Source: Chimonanthus salicifolius (lineage: Eukaryota; Streptophyta; Magnoliopsida; Laurales; Calycanthaceae). From it: DNA of 64,000 bases. Where the stretch lies: the NCBI GenBank assembly GCA_013350335.1, contig CM023534.1, positions 15,222,302 through 15,286,301 on the forward strand, written 5' to 3'. Each line of letters starts with the position of its first letter. The stretch's first letter is position 1. A program made the translations under genes and the position numbers. Positions 10,680-21,800 of the stretch are shown one piece after another. The notes under the pieces were generated by a model. It searched no databases. It worked only from the letters and a program-made list of their open reading frames with translations, and was not told the DNA's origin.

Positions 10680-12122
10680 GCTATCCGAAAATGCACTATA
10701 AAAGGGTTTCACACCCTAACAATACATCTTAATGAGTTTCGACCACTATGGTCTAATACTCGACGCCTATTTTTTATGGTAGTTCAATCACTTAGGTCTA
10801 ATCCACTTTACAATGAAATGAAATAAAAAATAGAAGAACACTAGCCTTGGTCTTTCAAGAATCTTTGAGTTGTGTTCTTCAACATTGCCTCTGCGCTCCA
10901 GTCTTCAAATCTTGATGTTCACTAGTGTAGCAACCATCGGAAGGAAAGGCTAGATCTAGAGATGAGTTCTACAGATTATCCTAGAAGGTTGTCCTCTTAA
11001 TCTCATTCACACAGAAGCTTTGGAAAGCTTAGAAGAATCCATGGTTGTTCTTTGAAGAGATTAGAGGTGATTAAGAGAGGTCCAAGGTGATTGGGAAGGG
11101 GTAGCAACCTCTCTTAGAGTCTGGACAAGATTAGGGTTCTATCTTGCTTTGAAAGACTTTAATCCTTTTTAAAAAATGAGCCTTGTATATATGTATATAC
11201 AATACTGTGCAAACAACTAAGTCCTGAGGTCTTGGGGAGCCTCTTCCGAGGTCTCAGGGCTATACAAGGTATGACAACTCAAGCACAACCACTATATACG
11301 CTTAGTCACAAGGTCTTGCGGAGCCTCTCCCAAGGTCTCAGGACTAAGAGCAGTTTGTGTTTACAGACAAATGACATTTTTGCTCTCTGGAATATAACCG
11401 AGGTCTCAGGACTGAGAGCAAACAATTTTTACAGAGATTTTTCCTGCTCTCACTCTATGGAAGGCCTCCGGGTATCGGGACAGAGAACACAACAAATTAA
11501 CAGAAATTTTCAGTGTCTCTCTCTTAGGATCTTATTTCTTTCTCTTGAGGGCTCAGGTGAGTGTTTTAACGTTTTGGACTAGTGACATTCAACACATGGG
11601 TCTCTTAGCCTATGGCTGTTTGGCTTCCGCTTAGAGCAATCTAAGGCCATTTTACCTGAGTGGTTGCCACACACTGATGAAAAGTCCATAATAGTTTTTT
11701 GTCTTCAATTAGTCCTCCGGCAACATCTTCAGTCGACCAAGACAAGGTCTGACTCGATCATGAAATTGACAACAAAGGGACTCAGTTAAATCAGGGCAAC
11801 AGTGTTCCTATAAAAGTTTGAGTTCTAGATAGATGGTCCCCGCATGATATAGGGGTTTTCAAATTTATTAGACATGGTGCATGAATATGAAAACCCGAAC
11901 CTATAGGAATTGGAAGGATTTTTCGGGATTCTAAAGGTCTATCTTTCTTGATCTTTTCAAAGACTTCAATGAGTCAGGACACTTAGCTATTAAAAGGGCA
12001 CTAACATTATGGATATCATGTGGTCAGGAGAAGCTAGTGATAAAAAGGAACTTGACAAACCAATCAAATGATCAAGGGGCAATAAACGACCTCCGTGGAA
12101 ATTAATCAAAATAGTTAGAGAA
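10680..12122. other. Intergenic with imperfect GAGGTCTCAGGACT repeats
   Basis: Between 11229 and 11490 a motif of the form AGGTCTTGSGGAGCCTC followed by AGGTCTCAGGACT occurs twice (about 11229-11263 and 11310-11345), with a third half-copy near 11399 and a diverged one near 11462. It resembles subrepeats of an LTR or leader, but no element boundary could be fixed. The rest shows nothing. Confidence 0.45.
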
Positions 12123-12130
12123 ATAAAGAA

Positions 12131-13441
12131 GGAAAGTGATTTGTGCACCCCCAAGTTTACCCACCGTGCACTCCTCTTAAGAGAATTTCCAATTATGCCC
12201 CCTCCCATTTTACTTCATTTCCCTCCGCATTCTGTTTTCCTCTTACCACGCGTCCATTTATTTACCATAGCTTGAGTCTTCTTTCTCCTTCCCGTACGCG
12301 TCTGCATCTTCCTATTCCCCATTCATATGCGGCATTCCTCTCAAGAAACTATAGGAGTCCCTTCCTCTTCTCTCTCATTTCCATGTAGATCTATTTCTCC
12401 ACTCGATTCCGACTTTCTCCTTCTCCCTCTTCTCTTCTTCGTCGACAGTGATCGCACTGCTCTTCTCTTTCTCCCCGAATCCTCCGCCTGCGGACATCAA
12501 TCGTCAACCCCTCTGGAGTTTCTACCGCCTTCTTCATTCACTGTGAGAATACTTGATTTCCGCCTGGACCAGCCACCACTCACTGTTGTTGCCACGCCCA
12601 CGCCTGCTGCAGATTCGCCATGGCAACTTCCCTTCCAGACCCCTGCAGCCACACCCCCTTCTCCATCGCCATTCCATACAAACCTGCATCTCCTCTGGCC
12701 ATCTGCCCAAGAAGTGGCCTTGCCACTCCTCACCACTGCTCGCCTTCCTCTTCACTATCTCTTCTCTCAACCATCACCCAGTCATCGTTGTCCCACATCC
12801 ACCTCTCTGTTTCCAGGCCTGAGACCAATTGTGTTTACTCCTCTTTCCTTATTTCAGCACTAAACCCATTTAATAAACTCATCTTTAACTTTATTTCCTA
12901 CCAACCTTTAGTCATCCCACTTTCACCTTTGACCAGACATTAAGCAACCATTCCATTTTTTATACTAACCTTCACACCATCGTTTAATGCCAAGCCATAC
13001 CCAGTGTCCTAATTTCATCCATCTTACCACCTTTTAACCATTCAAAGGCCAATTAAATCCCACTTATTTTTTCCTGTTGAACCGGATTTGATCAGACATT
13101 ACCTAAACCCATAAACCCGATTTTATCTTCTGCATCAATTGATTGGATGAAGAGGGAAGATCGGTAAGATGAAGAAGAAACGGAAGAGTTTGCAGTTGGA
13201 TTTTCTAGAGAGAAGAGAGAGAGACTCCTAGAGTTTCTCATGAGAAATGGCTAAGTATGATTGGAGGAAGAGGAAGATGCTATCCAAAGTAAAACCTGGA
13301 GGTATGCGGGAAGGAGAAGGAGTCTTTGACCGGAAAGGAGCTGACAAGAGTAAAGTCATAACATAACTTGGGGCATAATTGGAAATTCAGTTAGGAGGGA
13401 GTGCACGGTGGGTAAATTCAGGGGTGCACAAATCACTTCCC
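12131..13441. mobile_element. Mutator-like element with GC-richer cargo (Pack-MULE candidate)
   Basis: Inverted termini of about 70 bp run from GGAAAGTGATTTGTGCACCC at 12131 to its complement ending at 13441, and include ACCCACCGTGCACTCC and AATTTCCAATTATGCCCC on both sides. An exact 8-bp duplication ATAAAGAA lies outside (12123-12130 and 13442-13449). Long termini suggest a MULE, although MULEs usually duplicate 9 bp. No transposase is present. The interior (about 12200-12850) is C/T-rich and open in several frames (a 178-codon frame at 12327-12863), unlike the AT-rich surroundings. It may be a captured host fragment. Confidence 0.8.
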
Positions 13442-13449
13442 ATAAAGAA

Positions 13450-13778
13450 TTGGTATATGAGTAAGGATATACCCTTATACAGGTTTGTCAAGGCCGAAAT
13501 AAACTTAGCATTGAATGGAATATTTCACTTATAATCTTACTCAAGTTGGGGTTATCAAAGTCTATTTGTTTCTCTTTAGGATCATAAATGAATCCATACC
13601 TCTTAGATCATTATTAGGGGAGTCATACAGACACTCGAGAAAGCTTTCCCTACACACCCGTTTTCCAAAAGTTGATGGAAATTATCCTTTTGTCCTTCCA
13701 CTTAAAGACGCCTCATCTATTGAACCAACAAATCGTTCGGACGATGTGATCCACCGAATGAAAAAATTCGTTCGAACG
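13450..13778. other. Intergenic, nothing firmly recognised
   Basis: A frame at 13515-13895 runs into the fold-back and has no motif. TTCGTTCGAACGAA palindromes lie near 13767-13780. Confidence 0.4.
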
Positions 13779-14111
13779 AAGTGGGCCGTGGAACGGAATT
13801 TTCAAACGAAGGCGTTACTCGACCGATTTCTACAAACATGGTATCAAAATTCATCTACTTTGAATTTTATGAACTCCGAGACTGATTTTAAGTGAAAATG
13901 GTATAGTTTGGGCTTTAAATCGTATCCAAAGAATTAAGGAACTTCCTTCTTAATTCTTTGGGTACGGTTTTTTAAGCCCAAAACTATAACATTTTCACTT
14001 AAAATCAGTCCCGGAGTTCATAAAATTCAAAGTAGATGAATTTTGATACCTTATTTGTAGAAATCGGTCGAGAAACGACTTCGTTTGAAAATCTCACTTC
14101 ACAACCCACTT
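13779..14111. repeat. Fold-back inverted repeat, 165-bp arms
   Basis: The arms are near-perfect complements. AAGTGGGCCGTGGAACG at 13779 pairs with the sequence ending at 14111, and the centre near 13945 is CCAAAGAATTAAGGAACTTC and its complement. Almost no loop separates the arms, so a transcript would form one long hairpin. No target duplication was found. Confidence 0.82.
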
Positions 14112-15400
14112 TGTAATCCTTCGAGTATTTTTCTCTCTATCTTAATAAAATTCTTATAGTTACTGTTAAATAATTCTATAAATATGTTAAATAATTTAAT
14201 CAATAATTTTCAAATGAACTATATTTTTACCTGTAATGCTTTCTATCAAATTCTTACCATCTAACTTGGTAATCTCCTCAACATTGACATCGCGAGTTTT
14301 TAAGATGAGGCCTTTATATACTCACAAAAGATAAAATCATACATTTTTTTTTTATAATGTGTGAAACTAAATAAATTATTATAATCAAATTTATAACAAA
14401 GTATTATTTAAAATTTATTCTTATTTTGAGATGTAAAATTACTAATTAAATTATTATATTCAAATTTTTTTAACATTTATTTTTCAATAGATAATATAAC
14501 TAATCCTATTCAATCTTTCTTATGACATTTTAGACCGAAGATAAGATTTTATCAGTTTTAACTTTGAAAAACTTATTTATGCATAGATAATTGTAACGGG
14601 TATAATCAACATTATTCTATAAGCAATTCATGCATTTGGAAAACAACAATTCATTCTTTTTATATAATTTGACAATTCATTGTTTTGATACTGCATCTTT
14701 TATCATATTCGAGTGTGACATTAATGCAAATTCTCATTTGAAACGAAGATATTATTATTATTTTAATTTTTCTGTATTTTTTAAAAAATTAAAAATTATC
14801 TTAATTATAATGATTTATACTTGTATATTACTTCTAATAAAATCTACATTGATCAAATGAATAAAGCTATGTTTTTTCATCTCTTCAAATTTTAAAAGCT
14901 TTAAATTATTTTTAATTCAAAATTATTAACTCAATATAGATTTCTCTTTCTCTTTATTTAGATGATAGATATATTTTAAAAGATTTTTTATTAATTAAAA
15001 TTATTTTATTATTATTATTAAACTCAATAATACGAGAATTATAATAATTATTATTATGATTGTTACTATCATTATTTTAATTTTTTTAAGAAACCCACGC
15101 TTTAAATTGAGTAGAAAAATTATCAATATATAAATTTTCAATTTTAAGTATTCTAAATTTGAAATAGTTAAAAATAGTAAAATGATTTCAAGTAGTATTA
15201 ATTCAAATTATTGTTATTTTTCATTATTATTATTAAATAATTTGATAAAAATGAAAAAAAGTTATTATTATTAACGTAGCTCGGATTTGATCCCCTGTTC
15301 CATTTTTACAAAGTGACAATTTTAACTGACTCGACAAAAATAAATTTATATTTTAATTATACATTATTAATTATTTAACATGTAGTAAAGAAACTCTTAA
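14112..15400. other. AT-rich intergenic upstream of the AKINbeta gene
   Basis: Very AT-rich sequence with ATT/TTA microsatellite-like runs (14750, 15010, 15220). No element or gene was recognised. Confidence 0.5.
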
Positions 15401-15460
15401 ATTAGAAGGCTCTAGACCGCCTACTTCACCTATCGCGGTCCAGCCACAAACGCCTCTGAC

Positions 15461-15565
15461 CACGTACTCGACTTTGCTGTACGTTGCAATCAACCAGTCT
15501 GAGCCCAAAGGGGCCCACGTTACCGACACGTGTGCAAATAGCCACGTCATCAACCATTTATAAAA
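15461..15565 (+). promoter_or_regulatory. Probable AKINbeta promoter: ACGT cluster plus TATA box
   Basis: Five ACGT cores lie within about 85 bp (15462, 15481, 15517, 15528, 15544). They include a palindromic G-box CACGTG at 15527-15532 and CCACGTCA at 15542. A TATA box (TATAAA at 15559-15564) follows, and the leader downstream is CT-rich, as plant 5' UTRs often are. G-box and ABRE-type elements bind bZIP or bHLH factors; control by ABA, light or sugar is inferred only. Confidence 0.6.
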
Positions 15566-15872
15566 TTGTCCCTCTCCTCTCTCCACGCTCTCCACCTTCC
15601 CTTCTTTTCCTCCTCCCCCACTCTCCCACACCTCTCCTTCCCTCCTCTGCAAATCAGGTTTTCTGTCAGTTTCAGCAAATGAAACCAAGTTTTTTTCCCA
15701 CTTTCCTAACTGCTCCTTTCTCCTCCAAGAGGTTCCCCCAGTGGCAATCTCCGTAAAATACACTATAATCAATGGCATTTTCTTGATCTTTCTCTATCTC
15801 CATCTCTCTTTCATTTTTCTTCTCTCTTTCTTTCATGTGATTTCCAGATCTGAGATTCATTTGGGAATTTCA

Positions 15873-18800
15873 ATGGGAAATGTAAATGGGAGAGAAGACG
15901 GAGAGAATGGAGGCGAAGATCCAAGAAGTTCCGATATCGAATCGAGTTTCTCGGAGAACTCCCTCTGCCGGACCCGCATCCCGTCATCAGAAGCAATGGC
16001 AAATTCTCCACCTGAGAGCCCCGGAAGGTCTCGTTCTCCACTTCTCTTCGCTCCTCAGGTAATTTTAATTGATATCTCAATCAGGTTTTCTCCCATTTTC
16101 TTGTTTCCAATATTAGTTATACGCATATTGTTGTTTCCAGTACAAGTGATTTATATTCGTGTTATGTCGGATACGATATGATTATAATCATTGTTGCAGT
16201 TTGTTTTAATCCTTTTTTATTTTGACTAATTTCATAAAATCATTTGAGTAATTCAAAAGATCATAAAATTTTAGATGTCCATTTTTCGTGGACTTTGAAG
16301 TGTTCTAAATGCAACAAATTTGTGAAGGTAAAAACCGTGGAATTATTTTTAGCCTTCAGAGGAAAACAGATATCAGTCCATGGCAAAAAAAAAAATAATC
16401 CACAAGTAGAGGACATTTCAACTCTGGTTCGGCATTGCTTTAAAACCGTGAACCCTTGATTTACTTTATTTTCAGTAATTGGGTTTGTTTGGTCTATCTC
16501 TTCTTGGCATTGTTAATCTGGGAATGGTTGGATATTTGGAAGTTTACCGGTAAGTATTTGTGCTTTTGTCATCAGTAGTTCTATCTTAGAGCCTGAGGTG
16601 TATAGATGCTCTGTAGGGTGTAAGGATATTAAATTGTGTATTATAATTTGTTTTTAGCCCTCCCTCTTCTATTCCAAATCTAACGGAGCTCAATTTATGG
16701 TTCTATTTTATCCTTGTTCGATAAAAGTAAATGCATATGAGTATCAGAAGGATGGAATTTGGATACTTCATTGTTGGAAGGTATCATGTCAGCATTATTG
16801 GATAGTTCACAGTTCACACTGTAGCAAATATAAATGTTGCAGGTTTGTGACACTTTTATTACTTCTAAAGAAGTTAAAATTGAATTAGTTAACTTTATGC
16901 TGCAGATTGGTTGATCTTTGAAATGGATTCCTTAGCTAAATGTCTCACATTGTCTGAATTGTGTTTTGGAATGTGGAGAACTTTCCTGATTGCCTCTTTT
17001 ATTCCAAAACATTCAGTTCATTTTATTGAGGGATGTGAGTATGTGACATTTGGTTGTTGGGACCTACCAGATCCATCTAAGGATGTGGGTGAGATTAATA
17101 CCAAACTAACCAAATTTTCATTTCCAGCCACTCGATCTAGGGTGTTGAAATGTATGGTTGAAATGAAATCCATTCAGGAATGTTCAGTCATTTTTTTTTA
17201 AGATTAGTTGGCTAGAAATGACCAATCAGCTTCCATGTACAGGGCCCTATCACAACCCTAACTGAAAAGGTGTCAGGCCATTGGGGAAAACCTAAACAGA
17301 CCTCATTTTCATTTCAAGTGGCAACATGACTCTTATCTGCAACCACTATAGTGACAATTGTGGAGCGTTTCCTACTGTGATAGACGTTCTTACAAAAGGA
17401 AAATGTCCTAGTCATGGCAGCATATAAAGGGCTGCAGCCTCAAACCTTTTGATGAAGGCCTAGGTCGAATTTGATGAAATCAAGGTTGTCAAAATCGCAT
17501 GATTCGCGAGTCGAATCGACTCGAATCGATGATTCGACTCGCATCAGATGTCAAAATCCCCAAAAAGCAGTGTGTTTTTTGAGTGAATCGCCACGATTAA
17601 GTATAACTCTTCTATCGTTACAGATCCCTTAACTGACAAATTTGAGGGGGGTCGAGCTCCCCGCCGAGCTCGTGAGGGGTCAAAGGGGGGCTAGGCGGCG
17701 GAGCCCCCGAGCCAAATGTTTTAGTTGAGGGATCTAGAACGATAGAAGAGTTATACTTAAATAGGTATCATGCAAAAAGTTAAGCTTTGTTTTTCCAAAA
17801 TTTCTTTATTTTCTTCCAAAACAAAATTCACGAATCGTGCGATTTTGACAACCTTGATATTTTTCTTCGTTACTGCTAAAAAAAAGAAGTTAGTATTCTG
17901 TAATCAATTATTAAAATAAGATTCTGAGCAAAATTACATCAAAATCAAAAGAAGTAATCACAAATTAAGATTAGGTCCTCCAAATATCCTAAGATCAGAT
18001 TAAGATGTTTAAATTTTTTCCATACAAGTAACCCAATAGGGTTGGAGTGATGGCCAAGACCCCACCTTTGAAAGTGGAAGGTCCTGAGTTCAGTTCCCAC
18101 TCCCCCAAAGAGCCACTCCCCATAGTTTTACCTGGTGTGTGTGGTTAGGGAGATTTGCACATACCCTAAGGATTAGTCAGGTACTCTAAGAGGCCTAGAC
18201 TCCTTGGTCTTAAAAAAAAAAAATCCACACAAGTGAAAAAATACAAATTCTCAATGAAAAATCAAGTCCAACTTGAATTCAAATCCAAGAACACTTGAAA
18301 TAGGTCTAAGAAAGGAGCTATTTGGGGGTTTTTTTTGGCACAAAAATTGGTTGCAAGGTAGGGAGCAGGGTCAAGATGCAAAATAGGCCAAAAAATGACC
18401 AAAATGACCTTGTCCATATGGTTGTATGGTTGGGTGGGGTTTGGGTTGCAGCGGTCTGCAAAACCCAGATGTGGGCTTGGTTGGGTTAGATTTGGGTTTC
18501 TTTGGGATTTTCGGGTTGATTAGGGTTCCAAAAATGCGGGAAAATTGGGGAAACGTTGGCGAAGAAAGAAAAGGAGAAGAAGGAGAAAAGAGAAGAAGAG
18601 AAAATATTAGGAGGAGGAGAAAGGATAGAAAGCATTTGATTTCCTTATAGTCAGACCAAAGGAGAGATGGAGTCACACCATCAGTCTTCTCAAGAGAGGA
18701 TACAAAAATTTTCTTCACTTATATCTATTATGAAATAATGAGTGTTTACAAGTATTTATAAGAAAACCCAAGAAACCTTAGAGATGCACACATGTGTGTC

Positions 18801-21800
18801 ACATGTGTTAACAATGCAAACCATTAAAAAAATATTTCGAGATACACACATGTGTGTCGCATGTGTTAACAATGCAAACCATTAAAAAAAATATTTCACC
18901 CTATAAAGTTGATACTCAATACCAATAAAATAAACTTCCTACATCAACTACTATGACAACTCTGGACCCATTTAACAGTTTGGATCAAGACAACTACAGT
19001 CCGACGAACGAAACAACTCTCGAAACTTGATATCATGAAACCGACGATCAGATCAGGCCTTCCAAGCAATCTAATCACATATCTATGTACAATTTGGATT
19101 TTCCATAGCTAGATCTGTCTCTATCTATGATTGGATATATTAGAAATGTACACAAAATCATCATTCAACCATGTTGAGGAAAAATCTAGATTCTGATGCA
19201 TCTTTCTTCGTTGGCATCCCATGATGTCCTCATCAACAAGTCAGTGTCTAGTTGGTCCAGTTGGAATGATGTGGACAATGGTTGGGAGCCCGTAGAACTG
19301 ACTGATCATATAACTTTAATCTAATGCCCTATTGATGCAAGTCTTTTTATTCATGCCGATAACTAATAGTGATGTAACCATAAATTGTTCAATAAGGATA
19401 AATCAAGGGATCAAAAGAAACATCGGAGCAATAGAGCAATAGAAACAGTGCAATATACCTTAAACTAAAAAGATTAATGCTTATCTCTTTTGTTCATTTA
19501 TCATGATTATCTATCATCTCATCTTGGTTGAAGCCTTATCCATCTATACTGGGGTTGAGGCATTTTCGTTATGGCCATATGAATAATAAAATAGCTGAAA
19601 ATCAGCATAGAATGATGAGCAGAAAGACCTTCCTTCTTCAAACATGGAAATCCTTATCTACCCATCTGTTTGAGATATGCAAACCATTCTCCCAATGTAA
19701 GCTTCAGAGTTGGTTTAATGACTTGAATACACTCCGTCCATTAATTGTGACAAGGTTGCACCATGTAGCTTAATGTTTTTGAAGCTTCTTCCCTTTAACC
19801 TGTATGATAGCCCTTCTTTCTGATTTTATCTAGAGAAAGGCACAATGTTTCCAAAATAAAAGCAGATAAAGATAATGAGATTCAGTTGTCATAAACATGT
19901 GCTATTAACACATTCGGTAGTCACAAACCACGATTGATGCATTCAAGACCGTCAATGGAGATAACTAATAATAATTGAATAAATAAATGAGCAAATAATA
20001 ACTGAATAAATAAATGAGCAAATAATAACTGAATAAATAAATGAGCAAATAATAACTGAATAAATAAATGGGCAATGTTGCAATGTTTTACCCCCTTGGC
20101 AAAAAAAAAATCATAAAACAGAAGGTAATACAGCTTGCCTCTAGGTTACAAAACCTATCATTGTCAACATTGATGTTAGCCATCATCTTCATCATTATGA
20201 TTATTAGCATTGTTATTTTTACTTCATTGTTTTTAGATAATGATACTCTTACGAGGGAGACATAGTTGCCGATCTCCATGTTTAAAACATTCCTCCTAGT
20301 TGCCATTGAAGCTGTCTTACCTTTCAAAGATGAATAAGTAAACAAACAAATAGCCCCTTTCTGTTATTAAGGCTATGTTTTCCTGATTAATTAACCTTTT
20401 ATGACTCCTAGGAGTCTGATTTTCTCAATTTTAGTGAATATGTAACCTATTATTCTTTAAATCATCATCATCAATATAATCAAAACCATTATCTGGGTCT
20501 GTGTGTCATGTTGTACTTCACCACTCATCCCTATCAACTATCATGTTTTGTATCTCTTATCACAATTTATTATGTTCATTTAGAAGAACTTTGTTCTTTA
20601 TCAGAGGCAGAGGCTAAACATTATTATTATTATTATTATTATTACTACTACTACTACTACTATTATTATCATTATTATTCTATTATTTTTCTTTTTGTGG
20701 AAGATTGAAGCATAATGTAACTTACAAATGGGCAACTCTGTTTGAGTGTTGCAGATTCCTGTTGCTCCCTTGCAGAGGGCTTCTGACGTTCCCCCAGCTC
20801 TCAACCAAATGTGGATAAATGAACCTCATGGTTCTATGGACCTACCCCCTGAAAAGGGAATACCTACCTTGATCACATGGAACTATGGAGGCAAGGATGT
20901 TTCAGTAGAAGGCTCATGGGACAATTGGACATCAAGGTACATGTGTTTTTCTCAGCATTTTTATCATGCATTGTTGCATCATAGCAATGCTTGGTGCAAT
21001 GGTTTGTTGCCTAAGTCACTGGCAATATCTCCATAGATTAGATGGTTCATCCTTTTGGCCATGCTTTGGGGCTGGCACAAAAATGGACAACCAAATTAGG
21101 TGGGATGCTGCATTTCTGTCTGCCTTTACCAAATTGTTATCAGCTTCTGTAACCAATTTTTTTAAATTGAGGGTTGGATAAGCCAGGAATCAATGGTATA
21201 ATCAGAATTTATGCGCTTATGTCTTAAAGGGATCTGAGTTAATCTATAATTAATACTTTTTATTTCTTATATCAATGCAAAAAGCACCACAGAGTAGAAA
21301 TGGAAAGAGAATATCAAATCAAAAGTTAATTATAAATTGCCAGTTCAGGCACTAGATGTATATTCTGAATAAGAAGTAACAACACACACATCTTCATTCA
21401 ATAAGCATTCTGACTTGGGATAACAGGCTTATTACACGTATAACATATTTAAAGAGTTTGGGACACTTTCTATGCCTAAAACAGCTCCAAGAACTTGACT
21501 GCTTTGGTTGAGACCATATTTAGTAACACGGGCTTCTAAAATTAGAAATGACTGATGGTTAAGAATGAAACCATTTTATCCTTAAAAAGAAAAAAGAATG
21601 AAACCATTTTTAAAATCTCTTGACTCACATAAAATTAGGAACATATATTTTGATTCTTTTCTAATTGACAAAAATGAGACACACTATGTGCCTCTTTTAA
21701 ATAATTGTCCCTCATCATCATCATTGCTATCATCAATATCTATGAAAAAAATCCCCGTCATCATCATCATCAAACTTAGCCCCACCTATTGGTGTTTTTA

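Larger units (their letters stand above)
17886..19245 (-). mobile_element. LTR-like repeat, copy 1, in AKINbeta intron 1
   Basis: It aligns over more than 1 kb with 60270-61378. Shared blocks include TTCTCAATGAAAAATSAAGT, CACTTGAAATAGGTCTAA, GGAGAGATGGAGTCACACCA and CATCCCATGATGTCCTCATCA. On the minus strand it starts TGATGAGGACATCATGGGATG and has a TATA-like CTTATAAATAC near 18758, so it looks like an LTR in minus orientation. A SINE interrupts it at 18033-18222, and a 59-bp segment is tandemly doubled at 18780-18897. Confidence 0.65.

Noticed and set aside
12327..12863. 178-codon frame inside the Mutator-like element
   Set aside because: Low-complexity Ser/Pro/Leu composition, open in other frames too; kept only as possible captured sequence.
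15371..15778. 135-codon minus frame overlapping the AKINbeta promoter and leader
   Set aside because: No motif; explained by CT-rich leader sequence on the other strand.
18371..18718. 115-codon minus frame in AKINbeta intron 1
   Set aside because: Lies inside the repeated LTR-like leader (also at 60.7 kb) and is Ser/Phe/Leu low complexity.
20620..20687. Poly-Tyr coding frame
   Set aside because: It is the ATT/ACT microsatellite translated.
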